The notes beneath the pieces were generated by a model. The model made no database searches. It saw nothing but the letters and a program-made list of their open reading frames with translations, and was not told the origin of the DNA. From positions 186,001 through 250,000 of the forward strand of contig JABXHY010000025.1 in NCBI GenBank assembly GCA_013373375.1: a stretch of 64,000 nucleotides of DNA, read 5' to 3'. Shown piece after piece: positions 18,103 to 27,800 of the stretch; positions within the stretch are counted from its first letter, which is position 1; every line of letters begins with the position of its first letter. This DNA comes from Gammaproteobacteria bacterium (GTDB taxonomy: Bacteria > Pseudomonadota > Gammaproteobacteria > Enterobacterales > Kangiellaceae). The position numbers and the translations under genes were made by a program.

Positions 18103-19536
18103 TTAGTATCGATAATGATCCGGTTTGTAAGGACCTTGTTTTGGAACACCGATATAATCTGCTTGCTCTTGAGTCATCTCAGTTAAGTTAGCGCCAATTT
18201 TTTTCAAGTGTAAGCGAGCTACTTTTTCATCGAGGTGCTTCGGTAATACATACACTTGTGTTTCGTAGTTATCACCATTTTTCCACAATTCGATTTGCGC
18301 AATTACCTGGTTAGTAAACGAAGCTGACATTACGAAACTTGGGTGACCCGTCGCACAACCTAGGTTTACCAAACGACCTTCTGCAAGCAATATAATGCGT
18401 TTACCATCAGGAAAAATAACGTGGTCAACTTGAGGCTTGATGTTTTCCCACTCATATTTTTTCAACGATACAACATCGATTTCATTATCAAAATGTCCAA
18501 TATTACAAACGATGGCCTGGTCTTTCATTGCTTCCATATGCTCATGGCGAATTACATTAAAGTTACCAGTTGTAGTAACAAAAATGTCTGCCATTGCAAC
18601 GACTTCTTCCATACGGACAACTCGATAACCTTCCATTGTTGCCTGTAAAGCACAAATAGGATCGATTTCAGTGATAAATACCGTCGCACCCTGAGCAGAT
18701 AAAGACTGTGCACAACCTTTACCTACGTCACCGTAACCAGCAACAACAGCGATTTTACTCGCGATCATCACGTCAGTTGCACGTTTAATACCGTCTAATA
18801 AACTTTCACGACAGCCGTAAAGATTATCGAACTTAGATTTAGTAACCGAATCGTTAACATTAATAGCAGGGAAAGGTAAACGACCTTCTTTTTGCATTTG
18901 ATATAAACGATTAACACCTGTTGTTGTTTCTTCAGTTACACCTTGAATGTTTTTAGCACAACGCTCATAAAACTCTGGGTCTTCTGCTAATTTCTTTTTA
19001 ATCGCTGCAAATAAAAAGGTTTCTTCTTCGCTACCAGGGTTATCGAGAACAGAAATGTCCTTGGCAGCTTTTTGTCCAAGAACAACGGCTAAAGTAGCAT
19101 CACCACCGTCATCTAAAATCATGTTTGCAGTTTCGCCATCACCGAAATCTAAAATACGGTGTGTGTAGTCCCAATACTCTTCCAAAGTTTCACCCTTGTA
19201 AGCAAACACTGGAATCTTTGAGGCCGCAATTGCTGCTGCTGCATGATCTTGCGTTGAGTAGATATTACAACTTGCCCAGCGCACTTCAGCACCAAGCTCA
19301 ATTAGGGTTTCAATTAACACAGCCGTTTGGATGGTCATGTGCAATGAGCCTGCAATTCGAGCTCCTTTTAATGGCTTGGACGCACCAAACTCATCACGCA
19401 TTGCCATCAAGCCTGGCATTTCAGTTTCGGCTATTCTAATTTCTTTACGGCCGTAATCTGCCTGGGAAATATCTTTAACGATATAATCATTAAAGTCGAA
19501 GGTAACGTCTTGTACCTTATTTTCAGCATTAGACAT
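18103..19536 (-). CDS. ahcY: S-adenosylhomocysteine hydrolase
   Basis: Hydrolyses S-adenosylhomocysteine to adenosine and homocysteine, removing the product inhibitor of methyltransferases. Family landmarks are [16 protein letters not shown], the substrate region DDGGD, the NAD-binding GYGDVGKG and the C-terminal KPDHYRY. I choose ATG 19536 because GGAGAG lies 4 bases before it; another ATG at 19548 sits in the loop of a small hairpin. At 477 residues it has the normal length. An SAH riboswitch directly upstream should switch it on when SAH accumulates. metK is the preceding gene on the same strand. Confidence 0.97.
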   Translation of the reverse strand: MSNAENKVQDVTFDFNDYIVKDISQADYGRKEIRIAETEMPGLMAMRDEFGASKPLKGARIAGSLHMTIQTAVLIETLIELGAEVRWASCNIYSTQDHAAAAIAASKIPVFAYKGETLEEYWDYTHRILDFGDGETANMILDDGGDATLAVVLGQKAAKDISVLDNPGSEEETFLFAAIKKKLAEDPEFYERCAKNIQGVTEETTTGVNRLYQMQKEGRLPFPAINVNDSVTKSKFDNLYGCRESLLDGIKRATDVMIASKIAVVAGYGDVGKGCAQSLSAQGATVFITEIDPICALQATMEGYRVVRMEEVVAMADIFVTTTGNFNVIRHEHMEAMKDQAIVCNIGHFDNEIDVVSLKKYEWENIKPQVDHVIFPDGKRIILLAEGRLVNLGCATGHPSFVMSASFTNQVIAQIELWKNGDNYETQVYVLPKHLDEKVARLHLKKIGANLTEMTQEQADYIGVPKQGPYKPDHYRY

Positions 19537-19559
19537 AAGTCTCTCCATTCATATTGAAT

Positions 19560-19640
19560 GGGCGCCCTTGACGTGTTTTAAGGAAGTAGCCCAACTGAGC
19601 GTGACAGAAAAATTCCGCTGCAGCGCCCCTCAGTTGGGTA
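19560..19640 (-). promoter_or_regulatory. SAH riboswitch upstream of ahcY
   Basis: On the minus strand, the P1 arms CCCAACTGAG (19629-19638) and CTCAGTTGGG (19590-19599) pair perfectly. Between them lies the conserved core GAGGGGCGCTGCAGCGG, followed by CTGTCACGCTC. GGGCGCCC at 19560-19567 can pair with the GGGCGC of the core to form the pseudoknot. This matches the SAH riboswitch known from proteobacterial ahcY leaders. Immediately downstream, a 7-base hairpin (19545-19561) holds part of the Shine-Dalgarno sequence, which suggests translational control. It lies between metK and ahcY, so the two genes can be regulated separately. Confidence 0.92.
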
Positions 19641-19663
19641 GAAAGTTACAGATTATAACTCAG

Positions 19664-20824
19664 TTAAAGGCCCGCTGCCTGCTTCAAAGCCTGGGCTTTA
19701 TCGGTTTTTTCCCAGGTAAAATCGACATCTTCTCGACCGAAGTGACCATAAGCCGCTGTTTTACGGTAAATAGGTCGACGTAAATCCAGCATATCGATGA
19801 TTCCCTGAGGACGAAGATCAAAATGCTCTCGCACTAACTCTGAGATTTTGTCTTCAGCAACTTTGTTGGTGCCAAACGTATTAATTGAAATAGATGTTGG
19901 CTCAGCAACACCAATTGCATAAGACACTTGAATTTCACAGCGGTCAGCAAGACCAGCTGCAACAATGTTCTTTGCAACGTAACGACCAGCATAGGCAGCA
20001 GAACGGTCAACTTTAGATGGATCTTTACCAGAGAAAGCACCACCACCGTGTCGCGCCATACCACCGTATGTATCAACAATTATTTTTCGACCGGTTAAAC
20101 CACAATCTCCAACCGGCCCACCAATAATAAATTGGCCAGTCGGGTTAATATGATATTGAGTATCGGCATGCAACCACTCGGCAGGAATCACTGGTTTAAT
20201 AATATGTTCCATGACCGCTGCCTGAATTTCTTCTTGAGAAACATCTGGGTCATGCTGTGTTGAAAGTACAACAGCCTCAACGGAAACCGGCTTTCCACCT
20301 TCGTAACGCATTGTAATTTGTGATTTAGCATCTGGACGCAACCAAGATAAAGTACCATTTTTTCTTAACTCAGCTTGCTTCTCGACTAAACGGTGAGAAT
20401 AATGGACCGGCGCAGGCATTAGAACGTCGGTTTCGTTAGTCGCATAGCCGAACATTAAACCTTGGTCACCAGCACCTAAATCTTTGTTAGCCGCTTCATC
20501 AACACCCATCGCAATATCGGCCGACTGCTTTCCTATTGCATTGAGAACCGCACAACTGGCGCCATCAAAGCCAACATCAGAACTGTCATAGCCGATATCT
20601 AAAATAACTGCTCGTACGACGTCTTCTAGATCCACATAAGTTGACGTTCTAACCTCGCCAGCTACAACCGCCATTCCAGTTTTAACCATGGTTTCAACCG
20701 CAACACGCGCGTTAGGATCATCAGCGATGATCGCATCAAGAATGGCGTCAGATATTTGGTCTGCCATTTTATCTGGATGGCCTTCAGAAACTGACTCTGA
20801 GGTAAAAATAGTGTATTCAGACAT
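19664..20824 (-). CDS. metK: S-adenosylmethionine synthetase
   Basis: Makes S-adenosylmethionine from methionine and ATP. Motifs are [23 protein letters not shown] at the N terminus, [12 protein letters not shown] near residue 120 and [16 protein letters not shown] near 258. The length (386) is typical. It is followed after 127 bases by the SAH riboswitch and ahcY, linking SAM formation with removal of its by-product. GAGGA lies upstream of the ATG. Two adjacent MetJ-like octamers at 20925-20940 suggest repression when SAM is plentiful. Confidence 0.97.
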   Translation of the reverse strand: MSEYTIFTSESVSEGHPDKMADQISDAILDAIIADDPNARVAVETMVKTGMAVVAGEVRTSTYVDLEDVVRAVILDIGYDSSDVGFDGASCAVLNAIGKQSADIAMGVDEAANKDLGAGDQGLMFGYATNETDVLMPAPVHYSHRLVEKQAELRKNGTLSWLRPDAKSQITMRYEGGKPVSVEAVVLSTQHDPDVSQEEIQAAVMEHIIKPVIPAEWLHADTQYHINPTGQFIIGGPVGDCGLTGRKIIVDTYGGMARHGGGAFSGKDPSKVDRSAAYAGRYVAKNIVAAGLADRCEIQVSYAIGVAEPTSISINTFGTNKVAEDKISELVREHFDLRPQGIIDMLDLRRPIYRKTAAYGHFGREDVDFTWEKTDKAQALKQAAGL

Positions 20825-21201
20825 TCGGATGAGTTCCTCGTTTTAATTCGACAGTCAGTATGTTGACTCAAATTGTTTTATTAGCAGTTTAAACGACGGT
20901 ATTAGCCTAAACTTTGCTTGTACCAGACTGCTAGACTTCTAAATGTGCGCGATTTTACTTGGAATCGGCGATGTTTTCACCTTTTTTTGATATCGCTAAG
21001 GGTATTGGAGAGTGCTGAGCGCTGCAAGTCAATTTGACGTCAATATAATGAGTCAAATTACTCACCCCAAACTCAAACTGACATCTTTCATCCCCGAATC
21101 ATGCACAAATTCCCAATTATGTGACTTTGAGACCGTTTGAATACGAATTATTCGATAACATAGAGCCTACATCAGTGAACACAGCAAAATAGAGGCCTCA
21201 T
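20825..21201. other. divergent promoter region between metK and the thioredoxin-like gene
   Basis: These 377 bases contain no gene. Near metK lie the tandem MetJ-like boxes (20925-20940). Near the rightward gene there is a perfect 11-base palindrome, CGAAT-T-ATTCG (21144-21154), and several TTGAC-like hexamers around 21030-21065. I cannot assign promoters unambiguously. Confidence 0.4.
20925..20940. promoter_or_regulatory. tandem MetJ-like boxes upstream of metK
   Basis: AGACTGCT followed without gap by AGACTTCT. Compared with the MetJ consensus AGACGTCT, the matches are 6/8 and 7/8. The head-to-tail 8-base register is the typical MetJ operator arrangement. MetJ with SAM as corepressor classically represses metK. 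Whether this genome encodes MetJ cannot be seen here. Confidence 0.55.
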
Positions 21202-21771
21202 ATGGCAGATGTCGTCACTAAAAAACTCGTGCTTACTCAACCTGCTGCTCATTTTAACCTTTTAGGGGTCGACGGTACGCGATGGGATTTAAATCGATGC
21301 CGAGGCGCGATGGGTATGCTGATGATCTTTGTTGCCAATCAATGCCCGCATGTTAAAGAAGTGAGATCAAAGCTGATATCAGAAATTGAACAATTAAAAG
21401 CAATGGGCATTGGCACGGTCGCCATTAATTCAAATGATCCATCACGCAGCCCCGAAGACTCCTATCCATTTATGCGCACCATTGCCAAACAATATAACTT
21501 CGACTTTCCATACCTGGTAGACGACCAACAAATAGTGGCAAAAGCCTATGGAGCCTCATGCACACCCGAGCTGTTTGGCTTCAACGCAAATATGGAGCTG
21601 CAGTATCATGGACGCCTTGGGTACTCTAAAGAGTCCTCTAAGGACTTTTCTCAAGACAGTGAAATGTTGATCGCAATGCGTCAGGTTGCACTTTCGGGAA
21701 TAGGGCCTAGCCAACAATTTCCAAGCTCAGGAAGCGCCATAAAATGGGCGAATGAATTGAAAATGATTTAG
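21202..21771 (+). CDS. AhpC/TSA-family thioredoxin-like protein
   Basis: Redoxin-fold protein of 189 residues. The hallmark is FVANQCPHVK (Cys near residue 49), which carries one Cys in place of the usual CxxC, with a second Cys in GASCTPELFGF (about residue 125) that is typical of this family. It resembles the thioredoxin-family proteins with an AlkA/TlpA-like core found widely in marine bacteria. It lacks a signal peptide. A peroxidase or oxidoreductase role is likely, but the substrate is unknown. GAGGCC lies upstream of ATG 21202. It is convergent with the chemotaxis cluster. Confidence 0.85.
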   Translation: MADVVTKKLVLTQPAAHFNLLGVDGTRWDLNRCRGAMGMLMIFVANQCPHVKEVRSKLISEIEQLKAMGIGTVAINSNDPSRSPEDSYPFMRTIAKQYNFDFPYLVDDQQIVAKAYGASCTPELFGFNANMELQYHGRLGYSKESSKDFSQDSEMLIAMRQVALSGIGPSQQFPSSGSAIKWANELKMI

Positions 21772-21798
21772 CTAGCCGTTTATTTTAACTGAAATAAA

Positions 21799-22254
21799 TT
21801 ACAGATGCTCTGACACCATCGACTCTAACTTATCCAGGTCAGGGATAGTCGCGCTGATTGTACCTATTTGTATTTTTGCTTTATCGGCTGCCCCAAGCTC
21901 AGAGTCTTCAACTAAAGAAATTGAGGGTTCTGTTACGTGCGTCAACCGAGGAATACCTTGCACAATTATCGCAATGTAAGGCATATCATCATTGTCATTA
22001 ATCGTATGAACGACCGCAACACGAGACCGCTTGTTTGCTTGTGGATCGTCTCCGCCATTCAAAATATCCATTGAAACTAATGGAACTTTGAGGCCATGCC
22101 AGTGAAGCGACCCTATGAACCAGTCTGGGCCTTGCTCTCGTTGGGCAACATCGCCGAAAGGAACAATTTCTGCGACGGTTGTATTCGGAAGCAAAATACT
22201 CTGATCGATAATTGGAATCATCAAGCTATAGACTTCTTCGACTTTCTTTTCCAC
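21799..22254 (-). CDS. chpC: CheW-like adaptor of the Pil-Chp system
   Basis: Single CheW domain, 151 residues, GTG start. Family segments are LLPNTTVAEIVPF, FIGSLHWHGLKVPLVSMD and IAIIVQGIPRL. It is the last gene of the Pil-Chp cluster and occupies the position of P. aeruginosa ChpC, an auxiliary CheW-like protein thought to couple additional receptors to the ChpA kinase. It lies 34 bases after chpB. Confidence 0.85.
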   Translation of the reverse strand: MEKKVEEVYSLMIPIIDQSILLPNTTVAEIVPFGDVAQREQGPDWFIGSLHWHGLKVPLVSMDILNGGDDPQANKRSRVAVVHTINDNDDMPYIAIIVQGIPRLTHVTEPSISLVEDSELGAADKAKIQIGTISATIPDLDKLESMVSEHL

Positions 22255-22288
22255 GGTTGCCCCCAGATACTTAAATTATAAATTCACT

Positions 22289-24889
22289 TTATGAAAAGGC
22301 TTCAGCTTGCATCGCGACATGCTCACTTAGTTCTGCTGCTAACTCTTCTGGATCACCAGTATAGACTGAAAATCCTACTTCTTTCACAGAGTCGGGCATT
22401 AAACTATTTGCACAAGACTCCGCTGATTGCGTCCAGACTGTTATTCCCATTGATTGTGTTTGCTGAATACCTTTCACACCATCACTGCCCATGCCACTAA
22501 AAATTATGACGCCGCAACGTTTTTTATAAACTTTTCCTGCTGCGGAAATTACATCATCGATACTCGGCGCATAAGGTCGCGTCCAAGGTAATTCAATTGG
22601 TTCAACTGTTTGATCATCATTGAACTGTATTTGATTAGCGATAGGCGCTATATAAATATTGCCATCTTCAATCGACATTTTTCGATCAACAATTTTCGCA
22701 CTAAAGGCTGTTTGTGTATCAAGAATATTACAAAGTACCGGTAAAAAGTTTTCGTCGATATGCTGTGCCAAAACAAAGGCCGTACCTAAATCACCTTTTA
22801 ATGCTTGCAAAAATCTCTTTACTGCAGCAGGACCACCTAATGAAGCTCCTAATACCCAGAGCGATTGAGTTGGACCGTCATATTCTTGTTCTTCAGCGAT
22901 GTCTTCAAACTGCATTGACCCCGCCGTTTCATCCAGTAAAGGAATGTCATGAAATGCGTCTTCATCAAGTGCATGCTCATCAAACTCTTCACTGTCTAAC
23001 TCATTTTGCTCGATTGACTTATCTTCAGTATGGGCGTCAATATTAGTATGGGCGTCAATATTTTCCTCTTGCTGCTGCTCGGTGACCTTATTGCTACTCG
23101 CTTTTGTATTAGTTTCGACAAAATCAAGCGTCAATTCAGACAAGTCGTCTTGCGGCAATTCTGTCGGTACAAAAGGCTCAAAATCCTTTTTCGGCGCAGA
23201 TAGCTCCTCGCTTTCTGACAACTCGGATTTATTGGCGACCTCATCTAATACTGGATCTTGAAATGATGACTTTCTCTCTGACAACTCACCTTCGAATGGT
23301 AAATCTTTTTCGTCTTGTTCACGATCGACATCAAACTCCATGAATTCTTCAGACTCTACGAGCGTAATGTTATCCGTATGAGTTTCATTTTCCGAAGTTA
23401 TCTTTTCCGGAATTGCATTTTCTGGAGTATCTTTTTCTTGAGTAACATTTTCTGAGCTGTCAGTTAACCGACTCACTGTGTCATCAACACTATCTGATGC
23501 TTCAGAATTGGATTCTGCATCTAAATCCCAACTGAGAGTTTCAATATTTTCATCTTCTGTTTCGTCGGAGATGCTGTCTTCGATAGCTCCTTCATCAAGC
23601 TCCATCGATGTATCAAACTCTTTACTTTGATCGTCAGTATTATTGTCGTCATCTGCATCAATAATTTCTAGACTATCATCTTCAGAATCCACAGCCGAGA
23701 AATCAAACTCAAGATTTTCTTCTGGTTCCGAATCTGTTTGGTAACTACTATCAAAGTCAAATTCACTAGAGTCTTCCAGGCTTTCGGTAAAGGAAGAGTC
23801 ATCAAACCTCATGTCATCCGCATCATCTTCAGATAGCGCACTTGGCTCGTCAGTTTCTATATCATCGTCTTCTACACGGTCTTCATCAAACTGGATTAAA
23901 AATTCGTCTTCCGAATTTACATCGTTAGTTTGTTGGTCAAATGTTTCAACTTTTGACTCTTCGTTTCCTTCGTCGAGTGAAAAATCAATATCACTGTCGT
24001 TCACTGAAAACTCAGGATCATTTAAATCAATATCATCTTCAAAAGCTGCTGGCTGTAATGCTTCTTCATCCAGACCGAAACTCAATTCTTCCTTTTCAAT
24101 TTCTTCTAACTCTTCGTCAAGTTCGTTTTGATCATCGTGCTGCGTAAATGTTCCGTTATCGTGTAAATCAGTCAGTTGTTCTTCTGATTCATTTGAAGCA
24201 TTATTTGATTGAGTTGACTTCGCATCATGCTCACCAAGAAACTCATCCATCTTCGATTCAAAGTCTGAGAAATCTTGTTCTAATTCTTCATCAGGATCCG
24301 AATCGAAAGAAGTTTCCTGATGCTTTAACTCTTCAGCAATATCTGAAATGGGCTCAACAAATGAAGAAACATCGTCACTGTGTTGCTCTCCTGCTAAACC
24401 AACTAATGTATCGGATAAATCGTTTGTTGCCTGTTCCAACCTTTCAACAGAGTCTTGAGTTTCTTGTGAAGAAACTTGTGATGAACTCTCTTGGGCGGCA
24501 GCAGTGTCAGGATTGCTGTTTGACTCAGCTTCGCTCTCTAACTCTTCTTTAACTCTTTCGATGCCGGCCATTTCATAAAGCCGATCAAGCTGCTTTTCTA
24601 CCCAATAATCCGGGTGAGTCTGTTTCGATAGAGAGCCTCGCTCATGGAAAAAAACAGGTACCTGAGATTGATCAAGCAAATCATCCAATGAATCGGTCCA
24701 GTCATGATCTTCAATATCAAGCAGCCAAACATGCAAAAGTTCATTGCCAATATGATCAGCGGTAATTTCCGAGGGAGAAATTTGTACAGATAGAGAGACA
24801 TCGTGCTGCTGCAACAATGCTGAATATTGTTCCGTTTCATCTCCGCCGGATGTAATAAGTCCGACGGATAAAGTTTCCTGTTGGGTCAT
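22289..24889 (-). CDS. chpB: CheB-type methylesterase with very long acidic linker
   Basis: Protein of 866 residues, far longer than the usual CheB (about 340). Residues 1-115 look like a degenerate receiver domain. Residues about 120-665 are extremely rich in Asp, Glu and Ser and contain small repeats. The last 190 residues are the CheB methylesterase, with the catalytic Ser in LGASLGGP (near 680), His in AQHIDENF (near 711) and Asp in GMGSDGV (near 800). It should remove methyl groups from the PilJ receptor, opposing PilK. It starts on the last base of the chpA stop codon (TAATG overlap). Confidence 0.88.
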   Translation of the reverse strand: MTQQETLSVGLITSGGDETEQYSALLQQHDVSLSVQISPSEITADHIGNELLHVWLLDIEDHDWTDSLDDLLDQSQVPVFFHERGSLSKQTHPDYWVEKQLDRLYEMAGIERVKEELESEAESNSNPDTAAAQESSSQVSSQETQDSVERLEQATNDLSDTLVGLAGEQHSDDVSSFVEPISDIAEELKHQETSFDSDPDEELEQDFSDFESKMDEFLGEHDAKSTQSNNASNESEEQLTDLHDNGTFTQHDDQNELDEELEEIEKEELSFGLDEEALQPAAFEDDIDLNDPEFSVNDSDIDFSLDEGNEESKVETFDQQTNDVNSEDEFLIQFDEDRVEDDDIETDEPSALSEDDADDMRFDDSSFTESLEDSSEFDFDSSYQTDSEPEENLEFDFSAVDSEDDSLEIIDADDDNNTDDQSKEFDTSMELDEGAIEDSISDETEDENIETLSWDLDAESNSEASDSVDDTVSRLTDSSENVTQEKDTPENAIPEKITSENETHTDNITLVESEEFMEFDVDREQDEKDLPFEGELSERKSSFQDPVLDEVANKSELSESEELSAPKKDFEPFVPTELPQDDLSELTLDFVETNTKASSNKVTEQQQEENIDAHTNIDAHTEDKSIEQNELDSEEFDEHALDEDAFHDIPLLDETAGSMQFEDIAEEQEYDGPTQSLWVLGASLGGPAAVKRFLQALKGDLGTAFVLAQHIDENFLPVLCNILDTQTAFSAKIVDRKMSIEDGNIYIAPIANQIQFNDDQTVEPIELPWTRPYAPSIDDVISAAGKVYKKRCGVIIFSGMGSDGVKGIQQTQSMGITVWTQSAESCANSLMPDSVKEVGFSVYTGDPEELAAELSEHVAMQAEAFS
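23027..23062 (-). repeat. perfect 18-base tandem duplication in chpB
   Basis: The 18-base unit AGTATGGGCGTCAATATT is present twice without interruption (23027-23044 and 23045-23062). It encodes a doubled NIDAHT hexapeptide in the acidic linker, probably a recent slippage event that keeps the frame. Confidence 0.85.
23386..23460 (-). repeat. degenerate 30-base repeats in chpB
   Basis: Units beginning with CATTTTC/T recur at 23386, 23416 and 23446, exactly 30 bases apart. They encode ten-residue units of the form ENxxxEKxTx in the acidic linker. Confidence 0.75.
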
Positions 24890-27800
24890 TACTGTTTACC
24901 GGGCAATAGAGACTCTATTGTTTGCAACAAATCGACTTCATTATAGGGTTTACCCATGTAGCGATTTACTCCAATAGATTCGGCTCTTTCGCGATGCTTT
25001 TCTCCGGTTCGAGATGTAATCATAATAATTGGTAGATCTTTTAATTTGTCATCATGGCGTAAAATTGTCGCCAACTCGAAACCATCCATACGTGGCATTT
25101 CGATATCCAGCAACATCACGTCAGGTTTGTGATCCGATAGAACGTTCAAGGCATCAACACCGTCTTTTGCCAGAACAACTTCGTAATCGTGTCGTTGTAG
25201 CAAACGTTGAGTAACCTTTCTAACCGTAATCGAGTCATCAACCACCATGATAGTGGGTACTCGTTCTTCGTAGGTTTCTTCAACTTCAATTGCTTCAATA
25301 TCGACAATCGAGTCGGCACGTCGTGTCAATGCAGGTACATCTAATATCAGTACCACGCGGCCGTCACCTAAAATCGTTGCACCGGACAGTCCACTAAGCA
25401 AACTTAACTGCTGACCAACTGATTTTACAACGATCTCACGAGAGCCCATGAGTTCATCAACTTGCACTGCTGTAGGATGTTCAGCACCGTGCAATAACAA
25501 CACTGGTAGAGGTTTGGTTATGCCATCCAAATCTGCTTTAACATTATGGTCGAGTAGGTTACCCATATATCGCATATGATATGACATTCCAGCGTACTCA
25601 AAGCGAGCCTCTGGGTTGTCGTAATACTCTTGAATTTCAAATGGACTAACTCGAACAATACCCTCAATGTTAGTCAGTGGAACCGCGTAAATATCGTCGG
25701 CAACACTTATCATAAGTGCTTGGTTTACCGAAACCGTAAACGGAAGCTTTACAGTAAAGGTTGCACCTTTACCGGTTTCAGAGTGGATCTCAACTACACC
25801 ACCCATCTGCTTAATTTCACTACTGACCACGTCCATACCAACACCACGTCCAGAAATTTGCGTTACTTTCTGTGCTGTCGAGAATCCAGCTTCAAAAATC
25901 ATCTGCTGAAGTTCATGATCACTTAGCTCTGAGTTCGCTGTAATAAGCCCTCGTTCAAGAGCTTTTTTGCGTATCGCTTCGATATTTAAACCGCGGCCAT
26001 CATCTTGAATTTCGATATAGATATCAGCGCCGTCTCGGAATAAACGAATTCTAACTTTACCTGTTTCCGGTTTTCCGACAGCTTTTCGATCTTCTATCGG
26101 CTCAATACCATGATCCATGGCGTTTCTAAGCATATGCTCGATAGGCGCAATCATTCGCTCAAGTACCGTTCGATCCATCTCACCTTCAGCAACAATAGCA
26201 AGATCAACCGCTTTACCTAATTCGTTTCCTATTTGCCTTACGATTCTACGAAGTCGCGGAACCAAGCTTTCAAACGGAACCATGCGCGTGCGCATGAGAT
26301 GCTCAGTCATTTCTGTATTTACACGACCTTGCTGTAATAGCAATGTCTCAGAATCTGACGTAAGGTTATCCAGAGTATCTTTCAAGTTCGCAATATCCGC
26401 GGCTGACTCGCCCAGACTTCGGGTTAGCTCTTGTTGCCGGGTGTATCGGTCAAATTCAAGTGGATCAAACTCTTCGTAATCTACACCGGCTACTTCACGT
26501 CGATATTCTATTTGAGCATCGGTCTCAATTTCCATGTTTCGAAGCTGATCTCTTAGTCGATCAAGTGCTTGATTCATTTCATCAAGGTTGTAACGAAGCA
26601 GTGACACTTGCTGCTCAAGTCGCGCTCTAAATATTGAAGTCTCACCAGTTAGGTTTACCAAATCCTCAAGCTGATCAGCTGCGATACGAACCATTTCTTG
26701 TTGTTTTGGGCGACGATCTTTTGCGTCTTCTTTTTCTTTACTCTTGGCTTCAAAAGGAACCACTTCAGCCGACGCTGTTTTCTTTTCAGGCTGCTGGGGC
26801 TCAGGTTTTTTCACAGCTGGTGGTTCAGCAGGTTTCGCAACCGGAACTGGCTTACCTTTGATGACACTAAGAAGTTCATTCATGTAGCTCACTGGAGTTG
26901 TAAGCATTCGCGAAGCGCCCACCTCATCAACAAGATGGTGAATGACATCGTAGCCTTTCAATACAAATTGCACTTGCTTATCCGTCGCTTCAATTTGACC
27001 GGCAGCAATTTTTTCAAAATAAGTTTCTAGCTCATGAGTTAGATCACCTAGAGCGGTTAAGTCTGACAATCGCGCTCCACCTTTTAAAGTGTGAAGACTG
27101 CGTTGTAGAGTTTCAATCGACGCTTTGTCGGTTGGTTTATTACTCCACTCTTGAAGCGCTGAATCCATGTTTTGCAGTATTTCAGCTGCTTCTTCCAGGT
27201 AAATTTCTAAGACTTCCTCGCCGTCTTCATCTAACTCAACGGTTTGTACTGGCGCATCAACAGCTGCTGCATCGGAGGTTTCTTCGATTGTCGATTCAAC
27301 TTCTGGCGCTTCAACTTCGGTTTTGGTTGGTGCAGGCGCAGCGACTGAAGTATCTCCAGAAAGCGCGGCTTGAATTCGTTGGATGATCGCCTGATCGACA
27401 TCGTATGAGCCCTTCTCTCTGAGCTCCTCGAGGGACTCTCTGAGATAGTCCAACACTTCGAAAGAAATTTGAATGTGAGCATCATTTGGCTCAAGTTGAG
27501 CCATGCCTATTGCTTCATATAAATCTTCAAGCGCATGAGCTAGATTGCCAACACTCATAACACCAGCCATTCGCGCACTACCTTTAAAGGTGTGCAAGTT
27601 TCGCTGTAAATTATTAACGGGCAACAAATCGCCAAGGTTAGATTTCCAGGCTTCTAAATTACTTTCAATTTCTTCGATCAGCTCTTCGCCTTCTTCAAGG
27701 AAGAACTCCAACAACTCATCATCAATTTCGTCATCAGCTTCTCGAACATCTTCGGGAAGAATAGTTTCTGAAACCGCTTCAACTTCAGGTTTTGGTTCAG

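Noticed and set aside
22659-24552. Several rightward reading frames opposite chpB rich in Ser or His
   Set aside because: They are complements of the acidic GAA/GAT/TCA codons of the chpB linker; they have no ribosome binding sites and low-complexity composition.
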